The position numbers and the translations under genes are program-made. This document shows positions 15,462-24,242 of a stretch of 64,000 bases of DNA, one piece after another. Below the pieces are notes generated by a model. It saw nothing but the letters and a program-made list of their open reading frames with translations, ran no database searches and was not told the DNA's origin. Source of the stretch: Oscillibacter sp. (GTDB lineage Bacteria > Bacillota > Clostridia > Oscillospirales > Oscillospiraceae); NCBI GenBank assembly GCA_022791135.1, contig JAAVYM010000001.1, positions 1 through 64,000 on the forward strand, in the 5' to 3' direction. Numbering within the stretch: position 1 is the first letter of the stretch; the number at the start of each line of letters is the position of its first letter.

Positions 15462-16892
15462 ATGAAGAAGAAAATCCCTGCCCTGCTGCTGGCGCTGAGC
15501 CTGCTGCTGACCATTCCCGCCCAGGCCGTCCTGGAAGCCGGCTTCTCCCGCCAGAGGAGCTACGCCGGGGAGTTTTCCGATTTGAAGGCCGATTCTCCCT
15601 TTTATGACAATGTCATCGCCCTCTACGAGTACGGCCTGGCCAATGGAAAGGCCAATGGGACCTTCGGACTTCAGGACCCCCTGACCGTGGGGCAGGTGGT
15701 CATCTTCGCCGGGCGCATCCGGGGGTCGTACCGGACCGGAAACCCGGAGGAGGCCGCCGCTTACCGCCAAGAGGGCGCGCCGGAGGCTCAGGCCCATCTG
15801 CGCTATCTCCAGGCGGAGGGTGTTCTGGGTGCGGAGCTGGACGGCATCCTCAGCCAGGCCGCCTCTCGCGCCCAGGTGGCCCATGTGCTGGCCCGGGTCT
15901 TGCCGGAGGAGGCGCTGCCCAGCGTCCACAGCGAATTGGTGGACGCGGCCTACGCCACCGGCCGCTATATCGCCGACGTCACGGGGGACACCCCCTATGC
16001 CCAGGATATCTTGGATCTTTACCGCAAGGGCGTCTGCGTGGGCAGCGACGCCGCCGGAACCTTCCTGCCCGGCGAACCCATTACCCGGGGCGCTGCTGCC
16101 GCCATGATCACCCGTATGGTAGACCCCGCGCTGCGCCTCCAGCCCCAGTGGGATGCCACCAGGCTTTACAGCGCCGCCGGCGCCACGCTGGCGAGCCTGG
16201 TGGAGCCAGGGACCTACGCCGTCTCTCCCTCCACGGAGAAGGAGCTGGAGGAGTCCATCCGCTACATGCTGTCCCGGGGGGAGAATCAGCTGGTGTTTTA
16301 CTACCCCAGCGTCTCCGACGACGAGGCCCGGCAGCTGATGAATCAGGCGCTGTCCATCGTGAAGGACTACTGCGAGCAGAGCTATAACGAAGTGCACTGC
16401 ACCAGGAGTGCGGGGATTGTGACGTTGAGCTTCACCGCTGCGGGGGCGGGAGGGAACCTGGAGTCCTACCGCACCGCCACTATGGAGGCCGCCATCGCCG
16501 TTCACGACCAACTCTGGGAGAATGGGACCATCCACGAGGGCATGACGGAGATGGAAAAGGCCCGGGTGTACTTTGGCTGGATTTGCGACAACTGCACCTA
16601 TGATTACCAGGCCGGGAACAACTCCCTCAGCCACATCCCCTATACCCTTTTTACCAAGGGAACCGCTGTGTGTGACGGCTACACCGGGGCGTACAACCTG
16701 CTGCTGAAGCTGGAGGGCATCGCCTGCTCCTCCTATATCAGCGGGGACCACATCTGGACTGTGGCCACGCTGGACGGCGTGGAGTACCACATCGACACCA
16801 CCTGGGGCGACAGCGGCAGACCGGCCGACTATCAATACTTTGCCATGACTCCCCAGCAGTCTCTGGACATCCACGCCAGGCGGGCTGGATGA
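15462..16892 (+). CDS. Secreted SLH-domain protein with transglutaminase-like domain
   Basis: 476 aa. Signal peptide MKKKIPALLLALSLLLT ending near AQA. Two or more S-layer-homology segments follow (FSDLKADSPFYDNVIALYEY; DVTGDTPYAQDILDLYRKGV) that bind secondary wall polymer. The C-terminal part (about 300-470) is a transglutaminase-like domain with the Cys in GTAVCDGYTGAYNLLL, His in GDHIWTVATL and Asp in DTTWGD, a complete Cys-His-Asp triad. Likely a surface protease, crosslinker or peptidoglycan-processing enzyme. ATG 15462 has AAAGGAAG just upstream; the longer frame lacks a signal-peptide start. Confidence 0.9.
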   Translation: MKKKIPALLLALSLLLTIPAQAVLEAGFSRQRSYAGEFSDLKADSPFYDNVIALYEYGLANGKANGTFGLQDPLTVGQVVIFAGRIRGSYRTGNPEEAAAYRQEGAPEAQAHLRYLQAEGVLGAELDGILSQAASRAQVAHVLARVLPEEALPSVHSELVDAAYATGRYIADVTGDTPYAQDILDLYRKGVCVGSDAAGTFLPGEPITRGAAAAMITRMVDPALRLQPQWDATRLYSAAGATLASLVEPGTYAVSPSTEKELEESIRYMLSRGENQLVFYYPSVSDDEARQLMNQALSIVKDYCEQSYNEVHCTRSAGIVTLSFTAAGAGGNLESYRTATMEAAIAVHDQLWENGTIHEGMTEMEKARVYFGWICDNCTYDYQAGNNSLSHIPYTLFTKGTAVCDGYTGAYNLLLKLEGIACSSYISGDHIWTVATLDGVEYHIDTTWGDSGRPADYQYFAMTPQQSLDIHARRAG

Positions 16893-17128
16893 GGGAGGAA
16901 ACGGCTCCGCCGCTTGCGGCCGGGGCCGTTTCGTACTATATTCGGAAGAAAGACGGGACATAGCGGGCCGGATTTCCGCCCAAAATAAAGGGCGGCATCG
17001 CAAGCGGAGGGCGGGAAAAAGAGGCCCGGGCTATGACTGCATTTGCTGCCACCTGAGGTGATCTCCCGCCACAGAGCTGAAAAATCAGAAGGATTTTTAC
17101 CTGATGCAACAACAAAGGAGGAATTTTC
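16893..17128 (+). other. Intergenic leader with several hairpins
   Basis: Holds GAAACGGC/GCCGTTTC around an inner CCGCTTGCGG (16907-16942), a CCGCCC/GGGCGG hairpin (16977-16996) and an outer GGCGGGA/TCCCGCC pair (about 17008-17074) that encloses CACCTGAGGTG. It could be a 3' end of the SLH unit plus a structured 5' leader of the next gene. No known riboswitch core recognised. Confidence 0.3.
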
Positions 17129-18007
17129 ATGCCCAACAACCGGAAAAAAGAAGAAAAACGCGCCAAGCGGCGGAAAAAACAAAATTTCAAACAGGCCATG
17201 GAAAAGGAGCTGCGGGAGCACAAAAGCTCCTTCCTCGTTTTCTACACGCTGCGGCTGCTGGTGATCGTGGTCTTCGTCCGCCAGCTTTTCCGGGGTGGCT
17301 ATGAGAGTGCGTTCTACTGTGCCTTAGCCTACCTGCTGCTCTATGTGCCCAGCTGGATTCAGGTGAAGCTGCACATTGAGCTGCCCCCCGCGCTGGAGAT
17401 CACTGTGCTGTGCTTTATCTTCGCGGCGGAGGTCCTGGGGGAGGTGGCGGCGTTCTACGTAGTGGTCCCGCACTGGGACACCATGCTCCACACGCTCAAC
17501 GGCTTTCTGGCGGCGGCTGTGGGCTTCTCCCTTGTGATCCTGCTGAACGACGACGAGCGGCTGACCTTCGACCTCTCGCCGCTGTTTTTGGCCCTGGTGG
17601 CCTTCTGTTTCTCCATGACCATCGGCGTGCTGTGGGAGTTTTTTGAGTTTGGCATGGACTGGTTCTTCCATATGGATATGCAGCGGGATACCGTCGTGAA
17701 CGCCATTTACTCCGCCAGCTTGGATGTCACCCGCTCCAATAAGGTGGTGGCCGTCCCCGGTATCCGGGACGTGCTGGTTAACGGCGAAAGCCTGGGCCTG
17801 GGCGGGTATCTGGACATCGGGCTGATCGACACCATGAAGGACCTGTTCGTGAATTTTATTGGCGCGGTGGTCTTTTCTGTCACCGGGTTTTTCTATGCCA
17901 AGAGCAAGGGAAAGAAAAAGTCCGCGGCCCAGGGCTTCGTACCCAGCCGGAAAAAGGAGGGCTGCGACTATCTCAAACAGGCTCAGGAGGAAAACGGAGA
18001 GGCGTGA
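17129..18007 (+). CDS. Integral membrane protein, DUF2238-like
   Basis: 292 aa. A highly basic cytosolic N-terminus (MPNNRKKEEKRAKRRKKQNF) is followed by about seven membrane helices (about 37-245). Charged motifs in the core, WDTMLHTLNGFLAA and GVLWEFFEFGMDWFF, resemble the DUF2238 (PF09997) membrane family; function unknown. The C-terminus ends in a Lys/Gly-rich cytosolic tail. GGAGGAATTTTC precedes the ATG. Family assignment is by memory of motif pattern. Confidence 0.75.
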   Translation: MPNNRKKEEKRAKRRKKQNFKQAMEKELREHKSSFLVFYTLRLLVIVVFVRQLFRGGYESAFYCALAYLLLYVPSWIQVKLHIELPPALEITVLCFIFAAEVLGEVAAFYVVVPHWDTMLHTLNGFLAAAVGFSLVILLNDDERLTFDLSPLFLALVAFCFSMTIGVLWEFFEFGMDWFFHMDMQRDTVVNAIYSASLDVTRSNKVVAVPGIRDVLVNGESLGLGGYLDIGLIDTMKDLFVNFIGAVVFSVTGFFYAKSKGKKKSAAQGFVPSRKKEGCDYLKQAQEENGEA

Positions 18008-18041
18008 GAGCGCATGGATTTGTTAAATTTTTGCATTCTTG

Positions 18042-18069
18042 TTGCTTTTTTTAAATAGAGTGGTATGAT
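18042..18069 (+). promoter_or_regulatory. Promoter of the COG0523 pair
   Basis: TTGCTT (18042-18047), 16 bp, TATGAT (18064-18069), about 38 nt before the ATG. The surrounding 40 bp are AT-rich. No clear Zur/Fur box. Confidence 0.5.
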
Positions 18070-18106
18070 ATGTGCGAATGAATTTGAAAGTAAAGGACTT
18101 GATGCT

Positions 18107-19234
18107 ATGACCAAAATTGACATTATTTCCGGGTTCCTGGGCGCGGGCAAGACCACGCTCATCAAAAAACTGCTGGCTGAGGCCTATCCGGGAGAGAAGC
18201 TGGTGCTGATCGAAAACGAGTTTGGCGAGATCAGCATCGACGGCGGCTTCCTCAAGGAGTCCGGCGTCCAGATCTCCGAGATGTCTTCCGGCTGCATCTG
18301 CTGCTCCCTGGTGGGGGATTTCAACCAAGCGCTGAAGGACGTGGCGGCCCAGTTCCATCCCGACCGCATCCTGATCGAACCCTCCGGCGTGGGGAAGCTG
18401 TCCGACGTTATCGTCGCCGTGGAAAACACCGCGGAGGAGGCCCCGGAGCTGAAGCTGAACAGCTTCGTCACCGTGGCCGACGCCAGCAAGGTCAAGGTTT
18501 ACATGAAGAACTTCGGCGAGTTCTACAACAACCAGATTGAAAGCGCCGGGACCATCGTCCTCTCCCGGACTCAGAAGCTGAGTCAGGAAAAGCTGGAGGC
18601 TGCCGTCGCCATGCTGCGGGAGAAGAACCCCGACGCCGCGATCCTCACCACCCCCTGGGACCAGCTGGACGGCAAAACCATCCTCTCCGCCATTGAGAAA
18701 GTCTCCCTGGCGGAGGAGCTGCTGGCGAAGATGCGGGCTGAGCACGAAGCCGAGGAGGCGGAGCACGCTCACCATCATCATAATCATGAGCATGAGCACC
18801 ATCACGAGCATGAGCACCATCACGAGCATGAGCACCATCACGAGCATGAGCACGGCCACGACCACGATCATCATCATGATCACGAGCATGACCACCACCA
18901 TGATCATGAATGCGATGACCCCAATTGCTCCTGCCACCACCATCACCACCACGCTGACGAGGTCTTTACCTCCTGGGGCAAGGAGACGCCCAAGACATTT
19001 ACCCCGGCAGGAATCGAGAGCATTCTGGCCGCGCTGGACTCCGGGGAGTACGGCAGCATCCTCCGGGCCAAGGGTATCGTGGCCGGCGAGGACGGCGGCT
19101 GGATTGAATTTGATTATGTACCTGAGGAGCACGAGGTCCGGGAGGGCCATCCGGATTACACGGGGCGCCTGTGCGTCATCGGCGCGGATTTGAAGGAGGA
19201 TAAGCTGGCGCAGCTCTTCGGACTCCAAGCCTGA
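18107..19234 (+). CDS. COG0523 (CobW/ZNG1-like) metallochaperone GTPase with His-rich insert
   Basis: 375 aa. Walker A GFLGAGKTT (about 9-17), metal-binding CxCC motif GCICC (about 62-66), and EPSGVG. A long His/Glu/Asp insert (about 221-281) has dozens of His, partly encoded by a DNA tandem repeat. The CobW C-terminal domain follows (TFTPAGIESILAAL to the end). Known relatives deliver Zn, Ni or Co to client enzymes at the cost of GTP; the His tract suggests metal storage or buffering. ATG 18107 (MTKIDIISGFLG) follows AAAGGA. Followed by a second COG0523 gene with a 37-nt gap, likely the same operon. Confidence 0.93.
   Translation: MTKIDIISGFLGAGKTTLIKKLLAEAYPGEKLVLIENEFGEISIDGGFLKESGVQISEMSSGCICCSLVGDFNQALKDVAAQFHPDRILIEPSGVGKLSDVIVAVENTAEEAPELKLNSFVTVADASKVKVYMKNFGEFYNNQIESAGTIVLSRTQKLSQEKLEAAVAMLREKNPDAAILTTPWDQLDGKTILSAIEKVSLAEELLAKMRAEHEAEEAEHAHHHHNHEHEHHHEHEHHHEHEHHHEHEHGHDHDHHHDHEHDHHHDHECDDPNCSCHHHHHHADEVFTSWGKETPKTFTPAGIESILAALDSGEYGSILRAKGIVAGEDGGWIEFDYVPEEHEVREGHPDYTGRLCVIGADLKEDKLAQLFGLQA
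18791..18844 (+). repeat. 18-bp tandem repeat x3 inside the His-rich insert
   Basis: Three perfect copies of CATGAGCACCATCACGAG (His-Glu-His-His-His-Glu) followed by a half copy. The unit is a multiple of 3, so slippage would change His-tract length without breaking frame. Confidence 0.9.
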
Positions 19235-19270
19235 AAAGGAAGTTTACTTTACAAAGGAAGTTTGCTTTAC
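19235..19270 (+). repeat. 18-bp direct repeat carrying the ribosome-binding site
   Basis: AAAGGAAGTTTACTTTAC (19235-19252) and AAAGGAAGTTTGCTTTAC (19253-19270) fill almost the whole gap between the two COG0523 genes, so the second gene has two tandem Shine-Dalgarno-like AAAGGA sites. The copy nearest the ATG is spaced about 13 nt, unusually far. Confidence 0.85.
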
Positions 19271-19271
19271 A

Positions 19272-20201
19272 ATGGATATTCCCGTTTATTTGGTGGCCGG
19301 GTTTTTGGACTCCGGCAAGACCAATTTCATCAACGGTGTCCTGGAGGACGGCTTTGCCCGGAAGGAGCGGACCCTCCTCCTCCGCTGTGAGGAGGGGGAG
19401 GAGGAGTACAATCCCAAGGCCCTGGACAACGTCACGGTCGTGGACATTGAGGACGAAGAGGAACTGACCTGCTCCCGCATGAAGGCCCTGGAGAAGCAGT
19501 ACCGGCCCAGGCAGGTGCTGATTGAGTACAACGGCATGTGGCAAATGGAACGCCTTTACAGGGAAGTCCTCCCAGCTAATTGGGTGTTGTATCAGATTAT
19601 GACGTTCGTGGAAGCGTCCACTTTCGAGCTGTACGCCAAGAACATGGGGCAGCTGATGATGGAGAAAATAACAAATGCGGATCTACTGGTGTTCAACCGG
19701 GCTACGCCGGAGCTGCGGGAGGCCCTGCGGAAGCGGAACCTCCGGATGGTGAACCGTCGGGCGGACATCTATTTTGAAAACGTGGACGGTTCCAGCGAGG
19801 ACTACCTCACCGGGGATGAATGCCCCTTTGACCTGAATCAGCCTGTGATCGACATCCCGGACGACGATTTCGGCGTCTGGTATGTAGACGTCATGGACCA
19901 TCCGGACCGCTATGCCGGGAAGGAAGTCCATATGAGGCTCATCATGTGCCACTCTAAAAACTACCCCGGCGTACACTGTCCCGGGCGTTTTGCCATGGTC
20001 TGCTGCGAGAATGACATCCAGTTCCTGGGCCTGGTCGCCAAGGGCGTGGGTCTGAAGGATTTTAAGAACCGGGACTGGGTGGAGGTCACCGCCCGAATGG
20101 CTGTGGAGAACCACGACGCCTATAAGGGAAAGGGTCCAGTGATGCACGTTTTGACCATCGCGCCCTGCCAAAAGCCCGCCCAGGACGTGGTGTCATTTTG
20201 A
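19272..20201 (+). CDS. COG0523-family GTPase fused to a YcgQ/DUF1980-like domain
   Basis: 309 aa. N-terminal P-loop GFLDSGKTNFI (about 10-20) and NRAT at the base-recognition position mark a CobW-type GTPase. The CxCC metal motif of its neighbour is absent: the equivalent region reads LLLRCEEGEEEY. The C-terminal part (about 220-300) contains GRFAMVCCENDIQFLGLVAKG, which looks like the RFxMxCCxxD motif of the TIGR03943/DUF1980 (YcgQ) family linked to a zinc-related permease. It probably works with the preceding protein in metal delivery or sensing. The functional split is inference. Confidence 0.82.
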   Translation: MDIPVYLVAGFLDSGKTNFINGVLEDGFARKERTLLLRCEEGEEEYNPKALDNVTVVDIEDEEELTCSRMKALEKQYRPRQVLIEYNGMWQMERLYREVLPANWVLYQIMTFVEASTFELYAKNMGQLMMEKITNADLLVFNRATPELREALRKRNLRMVNRRADIYFENVDGSSEDYLTGDECPFDLNQPVIDIPDDDFGVWYVDVMDHPDRYAGKEVHMRLIMCHSKNYPGVHCPGRFAMVCCENDIQFLGLVAKGVGLKDFKNRDWVEVTARMAVENHDAYKGKGPVMHVLTIAPCQKPAQDVVSF

Positions 20202-20224
20202 TACGCTTTGTTATACGATTCCTA

Positions 20225-20260
20225 AAAACTCCCCTCCGTTGTGGTACGGAGGGGAGTTTT
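20225..20260. terminator. Bidirectional intrinsic terminator
   Basis: Perfect 14-bp stem AAAACTCCCCTCCG / CGGAGGGGAGTTTT with an 8-nt loop, A-rich and T-rich on opposite sides, between the convergent COG0523 and XRE genes. Confidence 0.95.
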
Positions 20261-20263
20261 CGG

Positions 20264-21196
20264 TCATTTTAAGTTCCGGGGAAGATAGGCCCCATTGCTA
20301 TCGCAGAGTTCGATCCTGGGAGAGGACACCTGTTTTTGGCCCATGGGCAGGGCCGGTATGGAGATGTCCAGCGCGGCTTTGAGACCGGTGTTCACCCAGC
20401 CCCGAAAAAGGCGGCCGTCTCCTTCCCATTCATAGAAGCATGCCTCTTCCGGCAGATCCACGCCCGAGATCACGATGACAGGCTGCTCCTGGGTGCCGAA
20501 GTTCCACTGCGCCAGCCCCTTGAATCCCGGGGAGATTCTGGACCGGCCTCCGAGGATGCAGTAGCGCTCCGGATATACCGCGTCCTTGCACCAAAAGCTC
20601 ATGCACCATTCCCCCTTCCGGTCCGAGAGGAGGACGGCCATATAGTCCGTTAAAAATACCGTTTCCCGGACCTTCAGGCTTTTGGGATTAAAGCGGATGT
20701 GCATGCCCTGGCTTTCGAAATAGTCCGCCGTGGCCTCCGCGATGTCCGCTTCCTCATTGGGATTGACGGAGTTGATGTAGTGAGTGTAGCGCTCCCAGCG
20801 CTCCTGTTCCGCCTGTTCCTGTGCCGCCCGCTCCTGCTGGGCTTGGATGTAGAATACGGCGGCGCTCCAGGCCGCCAGCAGCGTCACTGCCGCCATAGCC
20901 AGCCACGCCAGCAGTTTCCAAAGGTGCTCCCGCTTCATACTCTCCATGATTTGTCCTCCCGCCGTTTTCGGTAGCTCCGCCTGGGTCAGCTCTTTTCCGC
21001 TGAGCAGCTCGCTGACCGACAAGCCCAGCACCTCGGAGAGAGGCTCCAGACTTTCCAGTCCGGGCATGCCCCGGCCGGTCTCCCAGCGGCTGACGGCCTT
21101 ATCCGTCACGTGAAGCCGCTCCGCCAGCTCCGCCTGGCTGAGGTCCAGGCTCTTTCGGCGGGCGGCGATCAGCGCGCCAGTGGCTCTTGCATCCAT
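20264..21196 (-). CDS. XRE-family transcriptional regulator with membrane anchor
   Basis: 310 aa. Residues about 4-62 form a Cro/C1-type HTH (LDLSQAELAERLHVTDKAVS then RWETGRGMP). A linker is followed by one hydrophobic segment (about 105-125, LLAWLAMAAVTLLAAWSAAV), a charged coiled coil (QQERAAQEQAEQERWERYTH) and an unknown C-terminal domain of about 170 residues that may face outside. This suggests a one-component membrane sensor. ATG 21196 follows AAAGGAGTTGATTGCT; the longer frame has no ribosome site. Target unknown. Confidence 0.87.
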   Translation of the reverse strand: MDARATGALIAARRKSLDLSQAELAERLHVTDKAVSRWETGRGMPGLESLEPLSEVLGLSVSELLSGKELTQAELPKTAGGQIMESMKREHLWKLLAWLAMAAVTLLAAWSAAVFYIQAQQERAAQEQAEQERWERYTHYINSVNPNEEADIAEATADYFESQGMHIRFNPKSLKVRETVFLTDYMAVLLSDRKGEWCMSFWCKDAVYPERYCILGGRSRISPGFKGLAQWNFGTQEQPVIVISGVDLPEEACFYEWEGDGRLFRGWVNTGLKAALDISIPALPMGQKQVSSPRIELCDSNGAYLPRNLK

Positions 21197-21348
21197 AGCA
21201 ATCAACTCCTTTGCCCACAGTATCCCATACCGGCGGGAAAATGTCACCCTATGCTTCGTAGAATCTGGGGATTTTCCGGTTTTGCCGCCGCTTTTACCCG
21301 CACCGCCGGTGCTTCCTCTTTTGCGGCTGTCCATTTCGCTGCCAGCAC

Positions 21349-21377
21349 TTGTCTTTTTCAGTGAAAACTGCTATACT
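21349..21377 (+). promoter_or_regulatory. Sigma-A promoter of gdpP
   Basis: TTGTCT (21349-21354), 17 bp, TATACT (21372-21377). Confidence 0.75.
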
Positions 21378-21426
21378 ATATAAAATCCGTTGCTATGCGT
21401 ACTTCTTTACAATAAGGAGCGGCGAT

Positions 21427-23421
21427 ATGAACAATAAAAAACTCTCCCGCTTGTTGGAGCCGAATTTGCAGCTGTACTTCCTCTGCCTCCTGGCCTTTAC
21501 CCTGGCTGCCGTGACGGTCAGCCCTTTGCTGGCCCTGACGGAGGGGGTGGCCACTGTGGCGCTGTACGCTTACTTTGTCCGCAGCAACAAAAAGCGGCGG
21601 CAGAGTGTCTTGCAGTATATCGACAACGTCACCGGCAACGTGGACACCGCCAGCAAATCCACGCTGATCAACTCCCCCCTGCCCATCATGGTTTTCCGCC
21701 CCGACACTGGCGAGGTGATCTGGAGCAATGAGAATTTCCTCCAGCTGGCCGGCGTCCGGGAACACCTCTTCGAAATGAAGGTGGAGGATGCCGCTCCGGA
21801 ATTCCCTGTCCAGTGGCTGCTGGAGGGACGGCGGGAGTGCCCCGACCGGGTGCGGATGAACAACCGCCAGTTCCGGGTTTACGGCAGCCTGGTCCGGGCA
21901 AAGGGCCGCAGTGGGGAGCAGAATCTGGTCGCCACCACCTATTGGGTGGACACCACGGAGATGGACCGGCTCCGGGCGGATTACGACGCCACCCGCCTGG
22001 TGATGGGCATCGTGATGGTGGACAATTACGAGGACCTGATGAATGCCTGCGCGGATACCCAGCGCAGCGCCGTCCTGGCCCAGATTGACGAAAAGCTGAG
22101 CAGCTGGGCTGCCGTGGGCCGGGGACTGCTGATCAAGACCGAGCGGGACCACTACCTCTTTTTGTTTGAGGAGCAGTATTACGCCCACTATGTGGAGGAG
22201 AAATTTTCCGTCCTGGACGCCATTCGGGATATCCGGGTGGGGGAGGGGACCCACCCCACCCTCTCCATCGGCCTGGGCCGGGAGGCGGACAGCATCCCGG
22301 CGCTGTATAAGAACGCCGCCCTCTCCTTGGAAATGGCCCTGAGCCGGGGCGGCGACCAGGCGGTAGTCCGAGGGAAGACGGACTTCACCTTTTACGGAGG
22401 ACGGGCCAAGACCACGGAAAAGCGCACCAAGGTCAAGTCCCGGGTTATGGCCAACGCCCTGCGGGAGCTGCTGGCGGACTCGGCGGAGATCTATATCATG
22501 GGCCATAGCTTCGCCGACATGGACGCCGTGGGCGCGGCGGCAGGTGTGTGCTGTGCCGCCCGGAAGCTGGGGCGGAAGGCCCAGATCGTCATCGACCTGG
22601 AGAAAAACGCCGCCCAGTCTGTGTTGTCCATGCTGCGCAAGTTGCCGGAGTATGAGGGCGTGTTTGTCAACCCGGCGGACGCCTTTGTGAAGATGCGTTC
22701 CGGCGCGCTGCTGGTGGTGGTGGACACCAACCGGCCGGATCTGGTGGAAAGTCCTCAGATTCTGGAGTCCAGCAGCCGCGTGGCGGTCATCGACCACCAC
22801 CGCCGGGCCGCCAGCTATATTGAAAACGCCGCCTTCAGCTTCCATGAACCCTACGCCTCCTCCGCCTCGGAGCTGGTGACGGAGCTGCTGCAATACCTGA
22901 TTGAACCCAGCAGCCTCCTGCGGGAGGAGGCGGAGGCGCTGCTGGCCGGCATCGTGCTGGATACGAAGCACTTCGTCCTCCGCACCGGGGGCCGGACCTT
23001 TGAGGCGGCGGCGTTCCTCCGGCGGGCCGGAGCGGACACGTCGGATGTCCAGCGCTTGTTCCAAGGGGATCTGGAGGGCATGGTTTCCAAATACGACGTC
23101 ATCCGCCAGGCAGAGCTGTACCGCCCGGACGTGGCCCTGGCGGTGGTCAACCAGGACGGCATCGATCGGGTGGCCGCTGCTCAGGCGGCGGACGAGCTGC
23201 TGACGCTGAAGGGAGTCAAGGCATCCTTCGTGGTTTACCGCAGCGGGTCGGCCATCCAGATGAGCGGCCGCTCCCTGGGGGAGATCAACGTCCAGGTGAT
23301 CCTGGAGGCTCTGGGCGGCGGCGGCAACTCCGCCACCGCCGGGGGGCGCATTGAAAACGGCGATATTCTGGATGTGCGGGAAAGGCTGACTCAGGCCATC
23401 GACGCATATTTTGAGAAATAG
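21427..23421 (+). CDS. gdpP: Cyclic-di-AMP phosphodiesterase GdpP (YybT family)
   Basis: 664 aa, full length. Two N-terminal membrane helices (about 14-50), a PAS-like domain (about 75-150), a degenerate GGDEF domain (about 190-310), then DHH (about 355-490) and DHHA1 (about 570-664) domains. DHH metal motifs: GHSFADMDAVGAA, VVDTNRPDLVE and AVIDHHRRA; DHHA1 has the late GGGGNSATAGG. Hydrolyses c-di-AMP to pApA and tunes osmotic and wall homeostasis. ATG 21427 with AAGGAGCGGCGAT. Located before rplI and dnaB, the standard Firmicutes order. Confidence 0.97.
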   Translation: MNNKKLSRLLEPNLQLYFLCLLAFTLAAVTVSPLLALTEGVATVALYAYFVRSNKKRRQSVLQYIDNVTGNVDTASKSTLINSPLPIMVFRPDTGEVIWSNENFLQLAGVREHLFEMKVEDAAPEFPVQWLLEGRRECPDRVRMNNRQFRVYGSLVRAKGRSGEQNLVATTYWVDTTEMDRLRADYDATRLVMGIVMVDNYEDLMNACADTQRSAVLAQIDEKLSSWAAVGRGLLIKTERDHYLFLFEEQYYAHYVEEKFSVLDAIRDIRVGEGTHPTLSIGLGREADSIPALYKNAALSLEMALSRGGDQAVVRGKTDFTFYGGRAKTTEKRTKVKSRVMANALRELLADSAEIYIMGHSFADMDAVGAAAGVCCAARKLGRKAQIVIDLEKNAAQSVLSMLRKLPEYEGVFVNPADAFVKMRSGALLVVVDTNRPDLVESPQILESSSRVAVIDHHRRAASYIENAAFSFHEPYASSASELVTELLQYLIEPSSLLREEAEALLAGIVLDTKHFVLRTGGRTFEAAAFLRRAGADTSDVQRLFQGDLEGMVSKYDVIRQAELYRPDVALAVVNQDGIDRVAAAQAADELLTLKGVKASFVVYRSGSAIQMSGRSLGEINVQVILEALGGGGNSATAGGRIENGDILDVRERLTQAIDAYFEK

Positions 23422-23578
23422 GAAGAAGCGAACGAAACGGCAGTGCGCCGCTTATGCGGGGACCGCCTGCCGGATGGGACGCTTTTTTATGGGGCTGCCA
23501 GGAGATTTCCGTGGAAGCTCAAAATGGAAAGAGAATTGATTCCATGATGAAATAAACGAGAAAAGGGAGTTTGTTGCA

Positions 23579-24028
23579 ATGAAAGTCATTTTACAGCAGG
23601 ACGTCAAGGGCCAGGGCAAGAAGGGCCAGATGGTGGAGGTCTCCGAGGGCTATGCCCGGAATTTCCTCCTGCCCCGGAAGATCGCCGTCCCCGCTACGGC
23701 GGACGCCATCAACACCATGAATCTCAAGGAGAAGGCCAAACGGGCCGAGGAGGCCCGCCAGAAGGCCCTGGCCGAGGAGACCGCCGAAAAGCTGAAGGGT
23801 TGCATGGTCAAGCTCACCGCCCGGGCGGGCAGCGGCGGCAAACTCTTCGGTGCCGTCACCAACAAGGAGATTTCCGAGGGGCTTCAAAAGCAGTTCGGCA
23901 TTGACATCCCCAAGCAGAAGCTGGTGTTAGAGGAGCCGATCAAATCCTTCGGCAATTACGAAATCAAGGCCCGGCTGGGCTTTGAAGTGGTTGCCACGGT
24001 CTACGTCTCCGTTTTCGAGGAGACGTGA
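23579..24028 (+). CDS. rplI: 50S ribosomal protein L9
   Basis: 149 aa. The N-terminal domain VILQQDVKGQGKKGQMVEVS with EGYARNFLLPRKIA is diagnostic. A long connecting helix and the C-terminal domain follow (KLFGAVTNKEISEGLQKQFG). The 157-nt gap after gdpP holds a hairpin (CGGCAG/CTGCCG, 23440-23475), possibly a processing or attenuating structure. Confidence 0.98.
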   Translation: MKVILQQDVKGQGKKGQMVEVSEGYARNFLLPRKIAVPATADAINTMNLKEKAKRAEEARQKALAEETAEKLKGCMVKLTARAGSGGKLFGAVTNKEISEGLQKQFGIDIPKQKLVLEEPIKSFGNYEIKARLGFEVVATVYVSVFEET

Positions 24029-24242
24029 GAAAATTCGAGAAGCCCTTCCGCCTTCTCCCGCTATGCGGAGGGGCCGGCCGCTTGCATAAGCTGTGCCTAT
24101 CGGGGAAGGCACATTTTGTCGGGTAATTTTTCCTTTGAACGGCGATAGGAAAGATGGAAACCCGCCGGGGTTCTGGGCATTTTCTTATCGGGTGAAAAAT
24201 TTCTTTGCCGGTTCACGCACCTTTCCCGGTTGCCGCAGCTTC

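Noticed and set aside
14385-17003. 872-codon open frame antisense to the LCP and SLH genes
   Set aside because: It mirrors two genes with clear domains, signal sequence and ribosome sites. Long antisense frames are expected in GC-rich DNA with strong third-position bias; the product is low-complexity (Gly, Val, His, Gln).
18780-18960. Regular repeat that could be mistaken for a small CRISPR or VNTR
   Set aside because: In frame inside a COG0523 gene and codes a His-rich metal tract; no spacers.
21427-23421. GdpP inactive because the GGDEF motif is degenerate
   Set aside because: Degenerate GGDEF is normal in GdpP; the DHH metal motifs needed for activity are present.
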